NCBI RefSeq assembly: GCF_040054535.1
Contig: NC_090792.1
Coordinates: 8,173,491 to 8,237,490 of the forward strand
Length of the DNA: 64,000 nucleotides
Direction: 5' to 3'
Origin: Antennarius striatus
Taxonomy: Eukaryota; Chordata; Actinopteri; Lophiiformes; Antennariidae
Both the position numbers and the translations under genes were made by a program. Positions 37,753 through 46,900 of the stretch are shown in pieces. Positions within the stretch are counted from its first letter, which is position 1. Each line of letters opens with the position of its first letter. The notes beneath the pieces were generated by a model. That model made no database searches. It was not told the DNA's origin and was given only the letters and a program-made list of their open reading frames with translations.

Positions 37753-40700
37753 ACACACACACCTACACACACACTCTACCAAGCCATAAATGAGGTTTCG
37801 TTTTTGTTGGTTAACATAATGAACATTGGTGATGCACATAACTACTGACAGATGGCACATCAAATAACATCCGTAGCAGTTCGCTGCACATCAAGTAATC
37901 CACTGTCTTATTTCGGAAATGACTTCAAGAAAAGCTTTACGACAGTGGGTAGATGCAGGAAGACAGGAATTGTGAATGCATGGATGAAGAACGATGACGA
38001 GGGCCTGAACAGAGGCTTAGCTGGAGCACTAATGGCTCCTGAAAGTACATGGAAAAATAGTCAGAATGAAAAAACAGTTCAGATGTATGGATGACAGAAC
38101 CAGGAGGTGAGGAAGTGAGATAGAGGAGGGATGCTGAGATGAATTAAAGGGGGGGGGGGCAGTCTGCTGTCTGAATGAAGGCATGAAGACCTGTGGTGAG
38201 GGACGGAGGAGGGAGGAGATTCTCCTTAAAATTCTTCCACCAGCCAAGATTTCCAATGCCTTGCTAAGCATTTGTGAGTCTTCCATCTCACGTGCAGCAC
38301 AAACACAAAACTCATGGCCAGTCAGGCCCCAAACCCCCACCCTCGCCACACAGCACAAAACAAAACAAGTTTTGTCTCCTGAACAGCCGAATGTGAACCC
38401 CCTCCTCCGCACTGCTCTCCCCTTCTCCAGCTTTCCAAAAAAGGTTCCCAGGACGGGAGTGCAGACTGAAAGGCTTCATCAAGTCAAGCTTATACTGCCC
38501 TATGGAGGGCCCATGTAAACACAGTGTTGGATTGCCATGGCTGCTCATACACAGCTACCTCTCAGTGTTACACCACAGCCTCTCTGAGGTTAAATTACTG
38601 GGAAAGTAGGGAGGAAAGAAAAGAAAAGCAGGAGGGAACAGGGCCTGAACATTAAGTGGAGAAAGGCCTTTAAAACAGCTGGAACACACTTGGAACATTA
38701 TGGAATTCTGATTCTAAAAATGGCAAAACAAAGACTATAAGTAAGGGGGAGATTGAAGAAGAACAGAGATGGAGCTGAAGGAGGCGTCGTGTCAGTCATA
38801 CTCCAGCTGTTTTAATCTGTGGCTGATCTAAAGGCAGCTGAGGGCCCCAGGATACAATCCTCATAAGGGAGGGACAGGATTTGGAATGAGCGGCTAACAG
38901 GAAATTACCAAAACATATCACCATCTTCATAAGATCATGGAAAGCATGAGCAGGACAGCCCTCTTTTTTTGTCATCCACATTTTCTAGGTCTTTATTTTG
39001 GATTTGAAGCCTAAATAATGTATACTGTAAATCCAAAACCAGTGTACATTACCTGGGTGGGCTCCAAAGGAGACAAACTGTTTTGTAAATACAACCAGTT
39101 ATAATGAAGCCGACAGGCATCATGATAATGTTATTCTTTAAAAAGTAGATCAGCGGTAGCCAACTCTGTTCTAAGTATGAGCAACAACAGAAGATGATTT
39201 TTCCCCATCAGGCCTCTCAGAAGGAGGTAGTGGACAGGAAGACCCCATTTAGCAACCCTGGTCTCCCAAGGGGAATCATTCCAAGTCCTATTGTGACAAG
39301 GAGGGAGGGTCTCAGGGTGTGTTTTGGTGTTATCTTCTCCACAAAAGGTAACAAACACTAGTCTGACTTCTGCATAATTTTGGAGCGTGTGAAATCCTGT
39401 TTACACGACTTTGCTTATCCACTTCAGTGTTTTGGGATGTTTCTAAGGAACAGAGTGAAGACAGGAAATCTTTGTTCAAAGTGAAAAATTTGAACAAAGC
39501 TTTGAGCTTTGTTGGTGTGGTACCTTATGTGCTGTGACTAGACCCTTCATGTTCACAGTAACAGGCTGAAGTGACTCAATACGGATTTTTTCTTATTATA
39601 ATACGACAAAAATCTGATCTTTCTTGGCTGTGTAAACACAGTGTAAACATAAAAATATCTTCTTTATTTGACTAACTTGTAGTCCTAGATTAATTTCGGG
39701 TCATGTGAGATGAATTGCAACAGTCAGGTTAGAATCACCTAGCTTTTAGGCATACATTTACACCCAGATCCAGTGTCTGCTGTTCATCTTCATCTCTGTT
39801 TTTTTGACGTCTTTAAAATTCCACGATGCTCCCAAATGTATCAAAGTGTGTAGATGCTAATTTATGATCATATAGTATATACTGTACATCATTAGAATAC
39901 ATGAAGGTCTACCCATTTTCTATTGTGTCAGCATGCTAAAAGATAAAGATTACACTTCCAATTAGTTGAGTGTATCTCTCATCACAAGTCCACTGTTTCA
40001 ACACTGAGAAATCTGAGACTGGACAAGCCAGCTGAGTCTTTTGTGAAGCAAAGCACATCTCACCTGTAGAGTGCTCTTCAAAGTCTTCACTTCTGTTAGT
40101 AGATGCTTCAGTATCGCTGAGAGAAGGACACAGAAATGTCAGAAGACATCGGATGCATATAAAATACAAAGATGGTCAAAGATATGGATTTGCTCTTCTC
40201 AAAGTGGAAAAATGTGAAGACAACAGCAAAACAAAAAAGTTTTAGCGATCAAACAAATATCACACAGTCGGAACAAACATTTAACAATAGAATACTCTAC
40301 TTTGATAGACATGGAGCTCTTACTTGCTGTGTTTGTGGCCTCTTCCTGACTTGAGGTGATACCCAGTGTTGACTTGCACTCCTCCAGCAGCTTCTGCATC
40401 TCTTCATCCTGGCTGCCCCCAGCATCATGACCAGGCAATACCGAATGACTTGGACTACTGTCTCTCTCCGTCCCAGTTTGCCCCAAAAAGCTGCCCACCA
40501 CAAGTGAGGCACTGCATGGGGAGGAGATGCTCCTTGCAGGGCAAACGGCTGCAGTCTTCCCCTGGGAAGCCAGAGTCTGAGGGGTGGCAGTAGGAGCGCC
40601 CGGTACTTTAACCTTTTCCTTTGACTTGTGATGCACCAAACTGACTCCAGGGCCAACGGTGGAGCTATTTGTACCGACTCGTGCATGAGGCACACGCTCA

Positions 40701-41914
40701 GGAGGGGGGCTGGAAGCAGTAGGGGTCACCTTCACATTGAGGATGGGGACCGAAGGTGTCGATGAAACTGTGGCTGCTGAAGAAGGTTGAGGTGGGGCTG
40801 GGTGAAGAGCTTGGGGGACAGTGGGCATGACAGGAGGCCCATCGCTTTGTGGAGAAGCAGGAGGAGTGTGGAAACTGTCGCCGTGGGCGCCTGGAGAAAA
40901 AACAACTGAAATCAAGGGGAGAAGTAAGACAGGAAGGAGTCCGATATAATTTTCCTGAAAAAGAAAAAAGTGAAATTAACTCATGAAAACAACTTTCATT
41001 TAAGAAAAAAAGATGTTTTCATTTCACTAAATGAAGTTCATGTGGACTGTTTTATTTCTGTGGAACGTGTGTTAGTTGCATCCTGGAGCGTGACTGGCCA
41101 ATTTTTGTACACACTTGTCTTAAACTCTTCCCACTCAGCAGACAAATATGAAAACCAGCCTTAAATCCATGAATCATTTTGCAAGCCTATTGACAAACTG
41201 AATCAGGGCCGAATGAACAGCTGAATCATCCTGTCACTGAAGAAAAAAAACTTTGCTTGTCACTAATCTGGTATGTTGACCCTGAAAGCTCCATTCATTG
41301 AGGTGGCCCTTGTTAGCCAGCAAACATCCAGAACATGTCCCTGAAGATGAACGCTTCAGCACACACATTCCTGTTGGACTGTTCATCCATAGTGCTGCTG
41401 TAACACTGGAGAACACACACACACCCACACAGACAGACACAGACAGACACAGACACACAGACAGAACAAATGCTCCCCATACATAGACAAATTTGCAGAT
41501 GTTGCTGCAAATAAATTTCCAAACTTGACACAATAACATTTACACAAATGAATTGTACTTTCCGGCTCAGCGTTCTTTGCCTAAAAACTACATGCTTCCA
41601 ATAATATCTTAAGACGCTCCGTTAACCACTGGACATCACGTCTCCCGTCTTTTCTTTCTTTCTTTTCCTTGTTTGGACAAATGCTTCAAAAGCGAGGAGA
41701 ATGAAGGCATTTTTTTTTCTGAAATGATGTCAGAACAGTAGTTGAAGATTAGCAAAGGTATGCACCAGCTGCTGTGAGGCCAAATCACTGGAGAAGAATG
41801 ACAGGATTGTCCAATGACTTTTTCAGATTACCCCTGCTTTTTATATCTTCATTCCAAACCCTAATCTGCTCGTCCAACCATGCGCACAAGTAGTAGATTG
41901 ACTGAAAAAGAGAA

Positions 41915-41973
<59 letters not shown>

Positions 41974-42829
41974 GTGTCAGACAGCATCAGGCTTCCTATG
42001 ATTAATCCACTACCCTTGTGCTGAGCCGGGGAATTCTGCTGATTCATCACAGCTGGCTCGCGGGTCCAGAACAAATCACAGGGGGGCACAAGGAGAGTGA
42101 CCACTGACTGAACAACACACAGAAGGGCTGCCAAGATCCCTGCTCAGCAAACATATGTACAGCCATGTTATATGGCCAGCGTATATATGCATATTCTTTC
42201 GTATTGATGGTTTAAATGACACTCAAGCAGACATTTCACTCAACACCGTGAAAACCAACCACAAACACGCCTTGTGAGTTGATGCTTTCATAGCCTCAAG
42301 TAAACTACTGGGATGGACACCATCAACACACCAGAAATTAAATTTGGGTGAACAAACAGATTCAGGAGGACAAAACAGAGGCACCACCAGCTTCGCCTTC
42401 CACAGCATTAGACCAACTGGTTGGAGGAAGATCTTCGTTCCTTAAACGGAGGTGATTTGATGGGTTTAAGCCAGTTCTAGATCACAACAACTCTGATCAA
42501 ACCTGCACTCAGGGGTAAAAAAAAGTGATAAGCTTGAGGAGTCAGCCGTCCAAGATCAGCCAAGATATCGGAACAAAAACAGATGCAGCGAAGTTTGGTT
42601 GAATCCTGATTATTGTCAAAAAGAAAAATGCACAAGAGAAATAACGGATGACGAGACATAAACGCTGTCAGCAACTACATGAAAAGCATATTCTCACTCA
42701 AAATGCCTCAATTTAGAGTCACTACATGAAACATGGTTTCTTTATGTTATTTCTTTTAATACAAGTAGCCAATTTTAACATACTTTCATAATACAAATTC
42801 AATGGAACTTATTTGTCCAGAGCTCTCTC

Positions 42830-42917
<88 letters not shown>

Positions 42918-42964
42918 GACCTACCTGTGGGTCCATGGTTGTCCTTGGTGGAAAAGTTGCCCAT
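26772..42964 (-). CDS. Cytospin-family protein (SPECC1/SPECC1L-like), coiled coil plus CH domain
   Basis: Coding exons in order: 42925-42964 (from ATG), 40324-40890, 40064-40116, 34793-35334, 34511-34604, 34316-34382, 33581-33641, 33333-33429, 27107-27223, 26965-27024, 26772-26861. All phases join; 1788 nt, 595 aa plus stop. Exon 2 is Pro/Ser/Thr-rich and probably disordered. The coiled coil (about 204-300) includes [20 protein letters not shown], the block preceding the tail in cytospins. The C-terminal CH domain (about 488-593) contains [45 protein letters not shown] and [19 protein letters not shown]. Family members link actin and microtubules. Mammalian SPECC1 and SPECC1L are about 1050-1120 aa, so this model lacks most of the long central coiled coil; a phase 0-0 exon in 35335-40063 could be missed. 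I cannot decide which paralogue it is. Confidence 0.87.
29271..29336. repeat. (GT)n microsatellite inside the nested transposons
   Basis: About 33 GT units. It follows the coding remnant of the pogo-like element. Confidence 0.95.
29529..29553. repeat. 10-bp inverted repeat TACCGGTATA/TATACCGGTA
   Basis: Perfect arms with a 5-nt loop, within a wider TACCGG-rich stretch (29528-29560). It lies inside the hAT element and may be a subterminal transposase-binding cluster; that is inference. Confidence 0.75.
29825..31582 (-). CDS. RTE element, reverse transcriptase part of the polyprotein
   Basis: 585 residues open to the stop. RT blocks: [71 protein letters not shown] and the catalytic [13 protein letters not shown] (FADD intact). 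It ends with [19 protein letters not shown], the basic C-terminal block of RTE proteins. The true N-terminus is upstream, beyond the frame break near 31699. Confidence 0.88.
   Translation of the reverse strand: MQRKVKVEVAKAKQEAYDDLYARLDSKEGETDLYRLARQRDRDGKDVQQVRVIKDRDGSLLTGASSVMGRWKEYFEELMNVENEREQRLEEVTVVDQDVAKISQDEVRRALKRMKSGKAVGPDDIPVEVWKGLGEVAVEFLTGLFNRILDSEKMPEEWRRSVLVPIFKNKGDVQSCGNYRGIKLMSHTMKLWERVVEARLRAEVNICEQQYGFMPKKSTTDAVFALRMLIEKYREGQRELHCVFVDLEKAYDRVPREELWYCMRKSGVAERYVRTVQDMYEDCKTVVRCAVGVTEEFKVEVGLHQGSALSPFLFAMVMDRLTDEVRQESPWTMMFADDIVICSESREQVEEKLEKWRFVLERRGMKVSRSTTEYMCVNERDPSGIVRLEGEEIKKVEDFKYLGSTVQSNGECGKEVKKRVQAGWNGWRKVSGVICDRRVSAKMKGKVYKTVVRPAMLFGLETVSLKKRQETELEVAEMKMLRFSLGVTRKDRIRNEYIRGTAHVRGLGDKVREARLRWFGHVQRRDSEYIGRRMLSFELPGRRPRGRPKRRFMDVMREDMKVVGVREEDSKDRARWRKLIRCGDP
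31699..32856 (-). CDS. RTE element, apurinic-type endonuclease part of the polyprotein
   Basis: 385 residues. Motifs: [27 protein letters not shown] (catalytic Glu), [16 protein letters not shown] (Asp/Asn) and [11 protein letters not shown]. These are the signatures of the exonuclease-endonuclease-phosphatase domain that nicks target DNA for target-primed reverse transcription. The frame ends at ANVITGK followed by a stop. One inserted base would join it to the RT frame, so the natural product was a single ORF. The first Met of this frame may not be the true start. Confidence 0.85.
   Translation of the reverse strand: MCRSQARINTEGCVRKGIRRKTFAKSNMRIKPMTSIPDRSRPGLTTTAIGAVDLQGAGGNWITVGRRRRGGKCVRTKKEKRNTKSIGLRVGTLNVGTMTGKGRELVDMMQRRKVDILCVQETRWKGSKARSLGAGFKLFYHGVDGKRNGVGVILKEEFVRNVLEVKRVSDRVMSLKLEIEGVMFNVVSGYAPQVGCELEEKEKFWSDFDEVMQSMPRSERVVIGADFNGHVGAGNRGDEEVMGRFGIQERNAEGQMVVDFAKRMEMAVVNTFFQKRQEHRVTYKSGGRSTQVDYILCRRCNLKEISDCKVVVGESVAKQHRMVVCRMTLVVRKMKRAKAEQKTKWWKLKKEECCMTFRKELRQALDGQEVLPDDWTTTANVITGK
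33333..33641 (-). CDS. Cytospin-like gene exons 7-8, start of the CH domain
   Basis: Exon 33581-33641 encodes [19 protein letters not shown]. Exon 33333-33429 encodes [20 protein letters not shown] then [12 protein letters not shown]. The GGSKRN..L.WCQ motif is the cytospin CH-domain start. The donor of exon 7 (AA|gtgagt) runs into a (CA)n tract after 8 nt. Confidence 0.9.
33487..33573. repeat. (GT)n tract; (CA)n in the pre-mRNA just after a splice donor
   Basis: About 43 units with one GCAT interruption (33556). On the transcribed strand it is CA-rich and begins 8 nt inside the intron that follows exon 7 of the cytospin-like gene. Confidence 0.95.
34316..35334 (-). CDS. Cytospin-like gene exons 4-6: coiled coil and Ser-rich linker
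   Basis: Exon 34793-35334 carries the coiled coil ([20 protein letters not shown], then [20 protein letters not shown]) and an acidic/Pro linker. Exon 34511-34604 encodes [20 protein letters not shown], then [11 protein letters not shown]. Exon 34316-34382 encodes [20 protein letters not shown]. Phases 2/1, 0 and 1/2 join cleanly. Confidence 0.85.
36617..36705. repeat. (CA)n microsatellite
   Basis: About 43 CA units in intron 3 of the cytospin-like gene. Confidence 0.95.
37208..37246. repeat. (GT)n with GC interruptions
   Basis: A short GT tract with three GTGC units, in intron 3 of the cytospin-like gene. Confidence 0.9.
37711..37774. repeat. (CA)n microsatellite, interrupted
   Basis: CA units with a TA and a CT interruption, in intron 3 of the cytospin-like gene. 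Confidence 0.93.
40064..40890 (-). CDS. Cytospin-like gene exons 2-3: disordered region and start of coiled coil
   Basis: Exon 40324-40890 is Pro/Ser/Thr-rich ([19 protein letters not shown]) and ends in an acidic helix ([20 protein letters not shown]). Exon 40064-40116 encodes [17 protein letters not shown], a heptad-like helix joining in phase to the next exon. A rival frame for the small exon ([17 protein letters not shown]) does not fit the phases. Confidence 0.8.
41918..41977. repeat. (GT)n microsatellite
   Basis: About 30 units in intron 1 of the cytospin-like gene, with one GC unit near the end. Confidence 0.95.
42837..42916. repeat. (GT)n tract; (CA)n in pre-mRNA after the first coding exon
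   Basis: 40 uninterrupted units. On the transcribed strand the intron reads GTAGGTCAA and then (CA)n, so the repeat starts 9 nt after the donor. Confidence 0.96.
42925..42964 (-). CDS. Cytospin-like gene, first coding exon with start codon
   Basis: ATG at 42964 opens [13 protein letters not shown] and ends one base into a Gly codon, matching the next exon. An in-frame TAA lies upstream near 43017, so this is the first possible Met on this exon. The exon continues 5' as UTR to an acceptor that may be the CAG at about 43041. The start is inferred, since paralogues also have longer N-termini from other first exons. Confidence 0.65.
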
Positions 42965-43063
42965 GCTGAAGCGGTGGGTTTGGCCACTGATGGGGCCCTG
43001 CAGGTGCTCGTTGCTCCCTTACTTAGCCCACACCCAAAGGACACTGTGAAGTTGAACCCACCC

Positions 43064-43067
<4 letters not shown>

Positions 43068-43095
<28 letters not shown>
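43068..43095. repeat. (CA)n tract; (TG)n in pre-mRNA before the first coding exon
   Basis: About 14 units, complementary in the transcript to the CA tract on the other side of the exon. Confidence 0.93.
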
Positions 43096-43599
43096 TCTAG
43101 TAAGGTGACAGATCAGATCATGCGTTGTTGTCCATCTGAAAAATTACAGAGCTGGACGCGAGAAAACCAGATTCCCATGAGGGAATTAAATACACACTGG
43201 TCTTTAGAGAAAACGAAACTAAGTCAGCCTGTTCCCATGGTGAGGCTCGACCACAGGGGATGAGGTCTGACCAGACAATTCGCTTTGACCACATGTAACA
43301 AACAAAAGCTGCTATGATGTGAATAAACCTCACAAATGAGCCGAAGCAAACACACCAAAAAAACATAATGAGGATAACCCAACTCTGTTGAAAGAATATG
43401 AGAAGATATTTTGATTTAACCGTAGCACCAATTTCTCTTATAAACGCATTATTTAACACTCAATCTAAAGTTAAACGCACAAGTCCGACCCTGAAGTGTG
43501 CGTCTGAAGTTTGAAATCATGTTTCGAAATGCAGGTCATGCTTTAACCCGCCACATCCTTGGTCGGAAGGATTAAAAAAAATGGATACAAACCCTAATA

Positions 43600-43990
43600 G
43601 TGGACAAATAAATCCAAATCTCTTTTGTTTCGACTTTCTTCCTCTTCACGCTTCCCTCCTCTCCGCGCTCCTCAGCCGTGCGCACTGTCCGCCGCGTCCT
43701 CTCCGCGGTGACGGCTTAACGGGCGGACAAATGGGGAGCACTTCCCTGTAATAAAGTTTAGTAACATTTTACAGCCGGGAACATCTTGATAAAAAGAAAG
43801 AACCTGTTTTTTTTTACACCGGTGACGAGCAGAGGAATGAAAAGAGACGAGCAGCGCTACTGATAAACGCTGGATGTGTCCACTGGAGGGCACAGTTATG
43901 CTGCCCGAGGAACAACCTGTTCGTGGGTCTGCCTCGGCCGGGCGGTCCTCTGATTTATTATGAAGCTGACTCTCATAGACCGGTGACCCA
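43600..43990 (-). promoter_or_regulatory. CpG-rich region, likely promoter of the cytospin-like gene
   Basis: Around 43650-43730 CpG is frequent (TCTCCGCGCTCCTCAGCCGT; GTCCGCCGCGTCCTCTCCGC) in an otherwise CpG-poor window, and a second cluster lies near 43915-43985. Position and orientation fit a CpG-island promoter with a non-coding first exon. The donor of that exon was not identified. Confidence 0.45.
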
Positions 43991-46900
43991 CTGACCCACT
44001 GTGCCAGGCAGCTCCATGATGAAAAATTTTATTACCCCTACTTTTATTAGGTAATATTTATTTTAAAACATTCGCATTATAAGATGGGCTCTGCAGTGTA
44101 AGATGCTGACACTGTAGCAGTGCAATATCTGCCTGCTTTGACTAGTGTTTGTTTATTTATAAGTTGTTTTAGTCATAAATTAAAATAAAAATAAAATGTA
44201 ATTCACCAGCAGCCAGCCCTTTTTTTTTTTTTTGTGTTTTTCAGTGGTTTTTTTTTTAGTATACCTGTTACCTGTAGAAAACAATTCTCTCAAATTATTA
44301 AGCACGTACAGTATGTGACTTTAAGTATTATATTATTTCAGGTTTTTGTACCCCACGTTTCTAAATAGCCTATTTTATGTCTGCAGCATCCTTACCAGGA
44401 TCTGCAAATTACCTTAGGATTAATCATCTCCAGTGACATCATTTCACCAGTATATCTCAGTTAATTATTGGTAAATGTTACCATAGAATTTAAGACGTGA
44501 AATAGGTGTATGTTGGGCGGGGCCTCGGAGGTCCAAAATATCCCCAGCTAACAACAATCCTATACATAATCAATTCCAAAGTTAATAATCGATTGGAACA
44601 TTTTTGTCTATCTGAATGTAGATGAGTAATTATTTACTTTAGTAAGAAACGTCATTCATTAAACGAGGTTATTGAGTCACTGAGGAGGTTTGACCTTTAT
44701 ATCTCTGTGGCTGAATTGTTCCTGTCGCAAAGCTGCAAACTACTCATCTCAAAACAACATGAATTGCGCTTGGACTGAAAACACAATGTCCAGGTAGAAA
44801 AGGCACAGTGTGAGCACATGATTGTGATACAAGAGCAATCCAACCAATCACAGTAAGAGCAGAGCACCATGTTTACAGAATGCTTTTATTTCATAAGTCT
44901 CTTTCAAATATCTTTTCATTAAATATTAATTATGCTGCGAACAGAACAAATCTCTCCATTAATGGGCAACTGAGCTGAAATTCTTTCTTGTTTTCAGGCT
45001 GAAATAAATAGATGTGTGATGAACCCGAGTGAACAGTTGATTATAGTGCTTTCAAACATTTCCTGTAATTTATTATATAAAATAAATATGTTTTATGTTC
45101 TTTTCAGACATGCCAACATCCTTGCAGTCCTCCTTCAATAACCATTAAGAGTAGGAAGTTTTCTGCAGTGAGGAGCAAATTTCAGTCTGATTGAGATCAT
45201 GAGGTTTCCATAGTGCTCTGTGATCGCTATGCAGTATGGAGAGAATCCATCAAACCAGCCGGGTGCCTTACACAACCTCCACCCCAACCTGTATTGATTT
45301 CACACACATGAATGTGTAAGGTCTGAATATGACTGTAACATTCAGTGTGATATCAGTATGAAAACATAGGTTTATTACCCCCAGTTGCACTTTATTCTCC
45401 CCAGGTATGAATGACTGCAACTCAATTATACAATTGTTTTATGGGTGTTGGTCTGTATGGAGCAGGGTGACCAATTGTTCAGTGTTTGATGGAACCATTA
45501 CTCTTCCTCTGCTGAGTGTATTATGACCAATTTGTTGTAGACCTACTGCATTGGAGTGTTTTGAGAAAAAAAAAAAAAAGAAGAAGTCCTGCAATAACTA
45601 CCTCCTGATTCAATTTGGCAAAGAGACAAGCAATGGAAAACCAGATTGCAGGGTCTGGCTGACCTTGAAGCATAAATACACAGCTTTTTCAAATCTTCCC
45701 AGAATATTTCCTCTGTCTGGCCCCTGCTTGCGGGGATGTGAAATTTCTTCTTGCCACTTGAGTGGCACATTATTCTCGGTGGCGTTTCACTCATAGAGGC
45801 ATTACAGATGAAGACAGTGTGACTCTGTGCTATCCATAAGGCACAGCACACATTCTCAACCACACTCAGTGTCTCACCAAATCATGTCACTTTCCACTGC
45901 TACATTTAGGTGCAAACAGCGACACCATACACTGCATATGCATAACTCACAGTGGCGTGAATGGCGGACCCTGCAGGGGGAATGGTGCAAAGATGCATCG
46001 AGACTGTCTGCACGCCACAGTTTCTTGTCTCTAATACCAGATTAGGTGAATAACTGTGTATGCCAGGAATGATTTCCACCTGAGGTAATCCCCACTGAGG
46101 ACACAGACTTACCAAAGAGGAATCGCCATTCTACCTTGTCCCTCTGCCACCCACAGTGTCTCAGCTACAAATTCCTAATCCACCAAGGCGCATTTGTGTT
46201 GTTTGACTGAGATTTCGATGTTGAACACTCTCTCTTCTGCTAAAAGCATTTTTGATCCTTCCATCTGCCTTGTCTCATTGATATATTTTTTCACCACTGT
46301 GACTAAACCCTCAGAGAACTTAACTTGTCTGAACATGTGTCCTGTTTCACCTATTCATCCTCAAAGCCAGCCTGTGTCTTCTGCTGCTGCCGTTTGAGTG
46401 ACAGCCATTGCCCAGCCAGGCCAGCAAACGGCAGAGCTTTTTTGACAGGTGGCACCTGCTCCTTCTCAATGAATATCGGCTGAAGCCATGCGCTGTTAAA
46501 TCTATTGCACATGGCTAGCTGGCTAGGGAGAATAAAGGAAGATGGGTAAGTTGGGTATGTGAGAGGGTTTTAAACCATCTGTGCATAGAAGAGCACTGCC
46601 AAGCATTAGTTCATTTCATGCCATTCCACAAAAAGATGCCGATTGACTCCAGATTAAACATGTTTGTTCCTCTAAATGTTCATTTGGGATGTTCCAGCAG
46701 CATTATTTTTTCATGCAGCACACTTTCTGGCCAACTGATACAATCCTGTAGTCTATTGTGATATGTGTTGAGCTACTCACAGATTTCATCATTACTATAA
46801 GACATCCAGTTTAGTGTCAGCATCAATGTTGAGGTCAGATAACCACACTTACACATCACCAGAGAGCACATGGGCCGCACGGTTCAGTGGGCCAGCATAG

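Noticed and set aside
36617..43095. Regular repeats that could be mistaken for a CRISPR array
   Set aside because: They are dinucleotide microsatellites without spacers, in a vertebrate genome.
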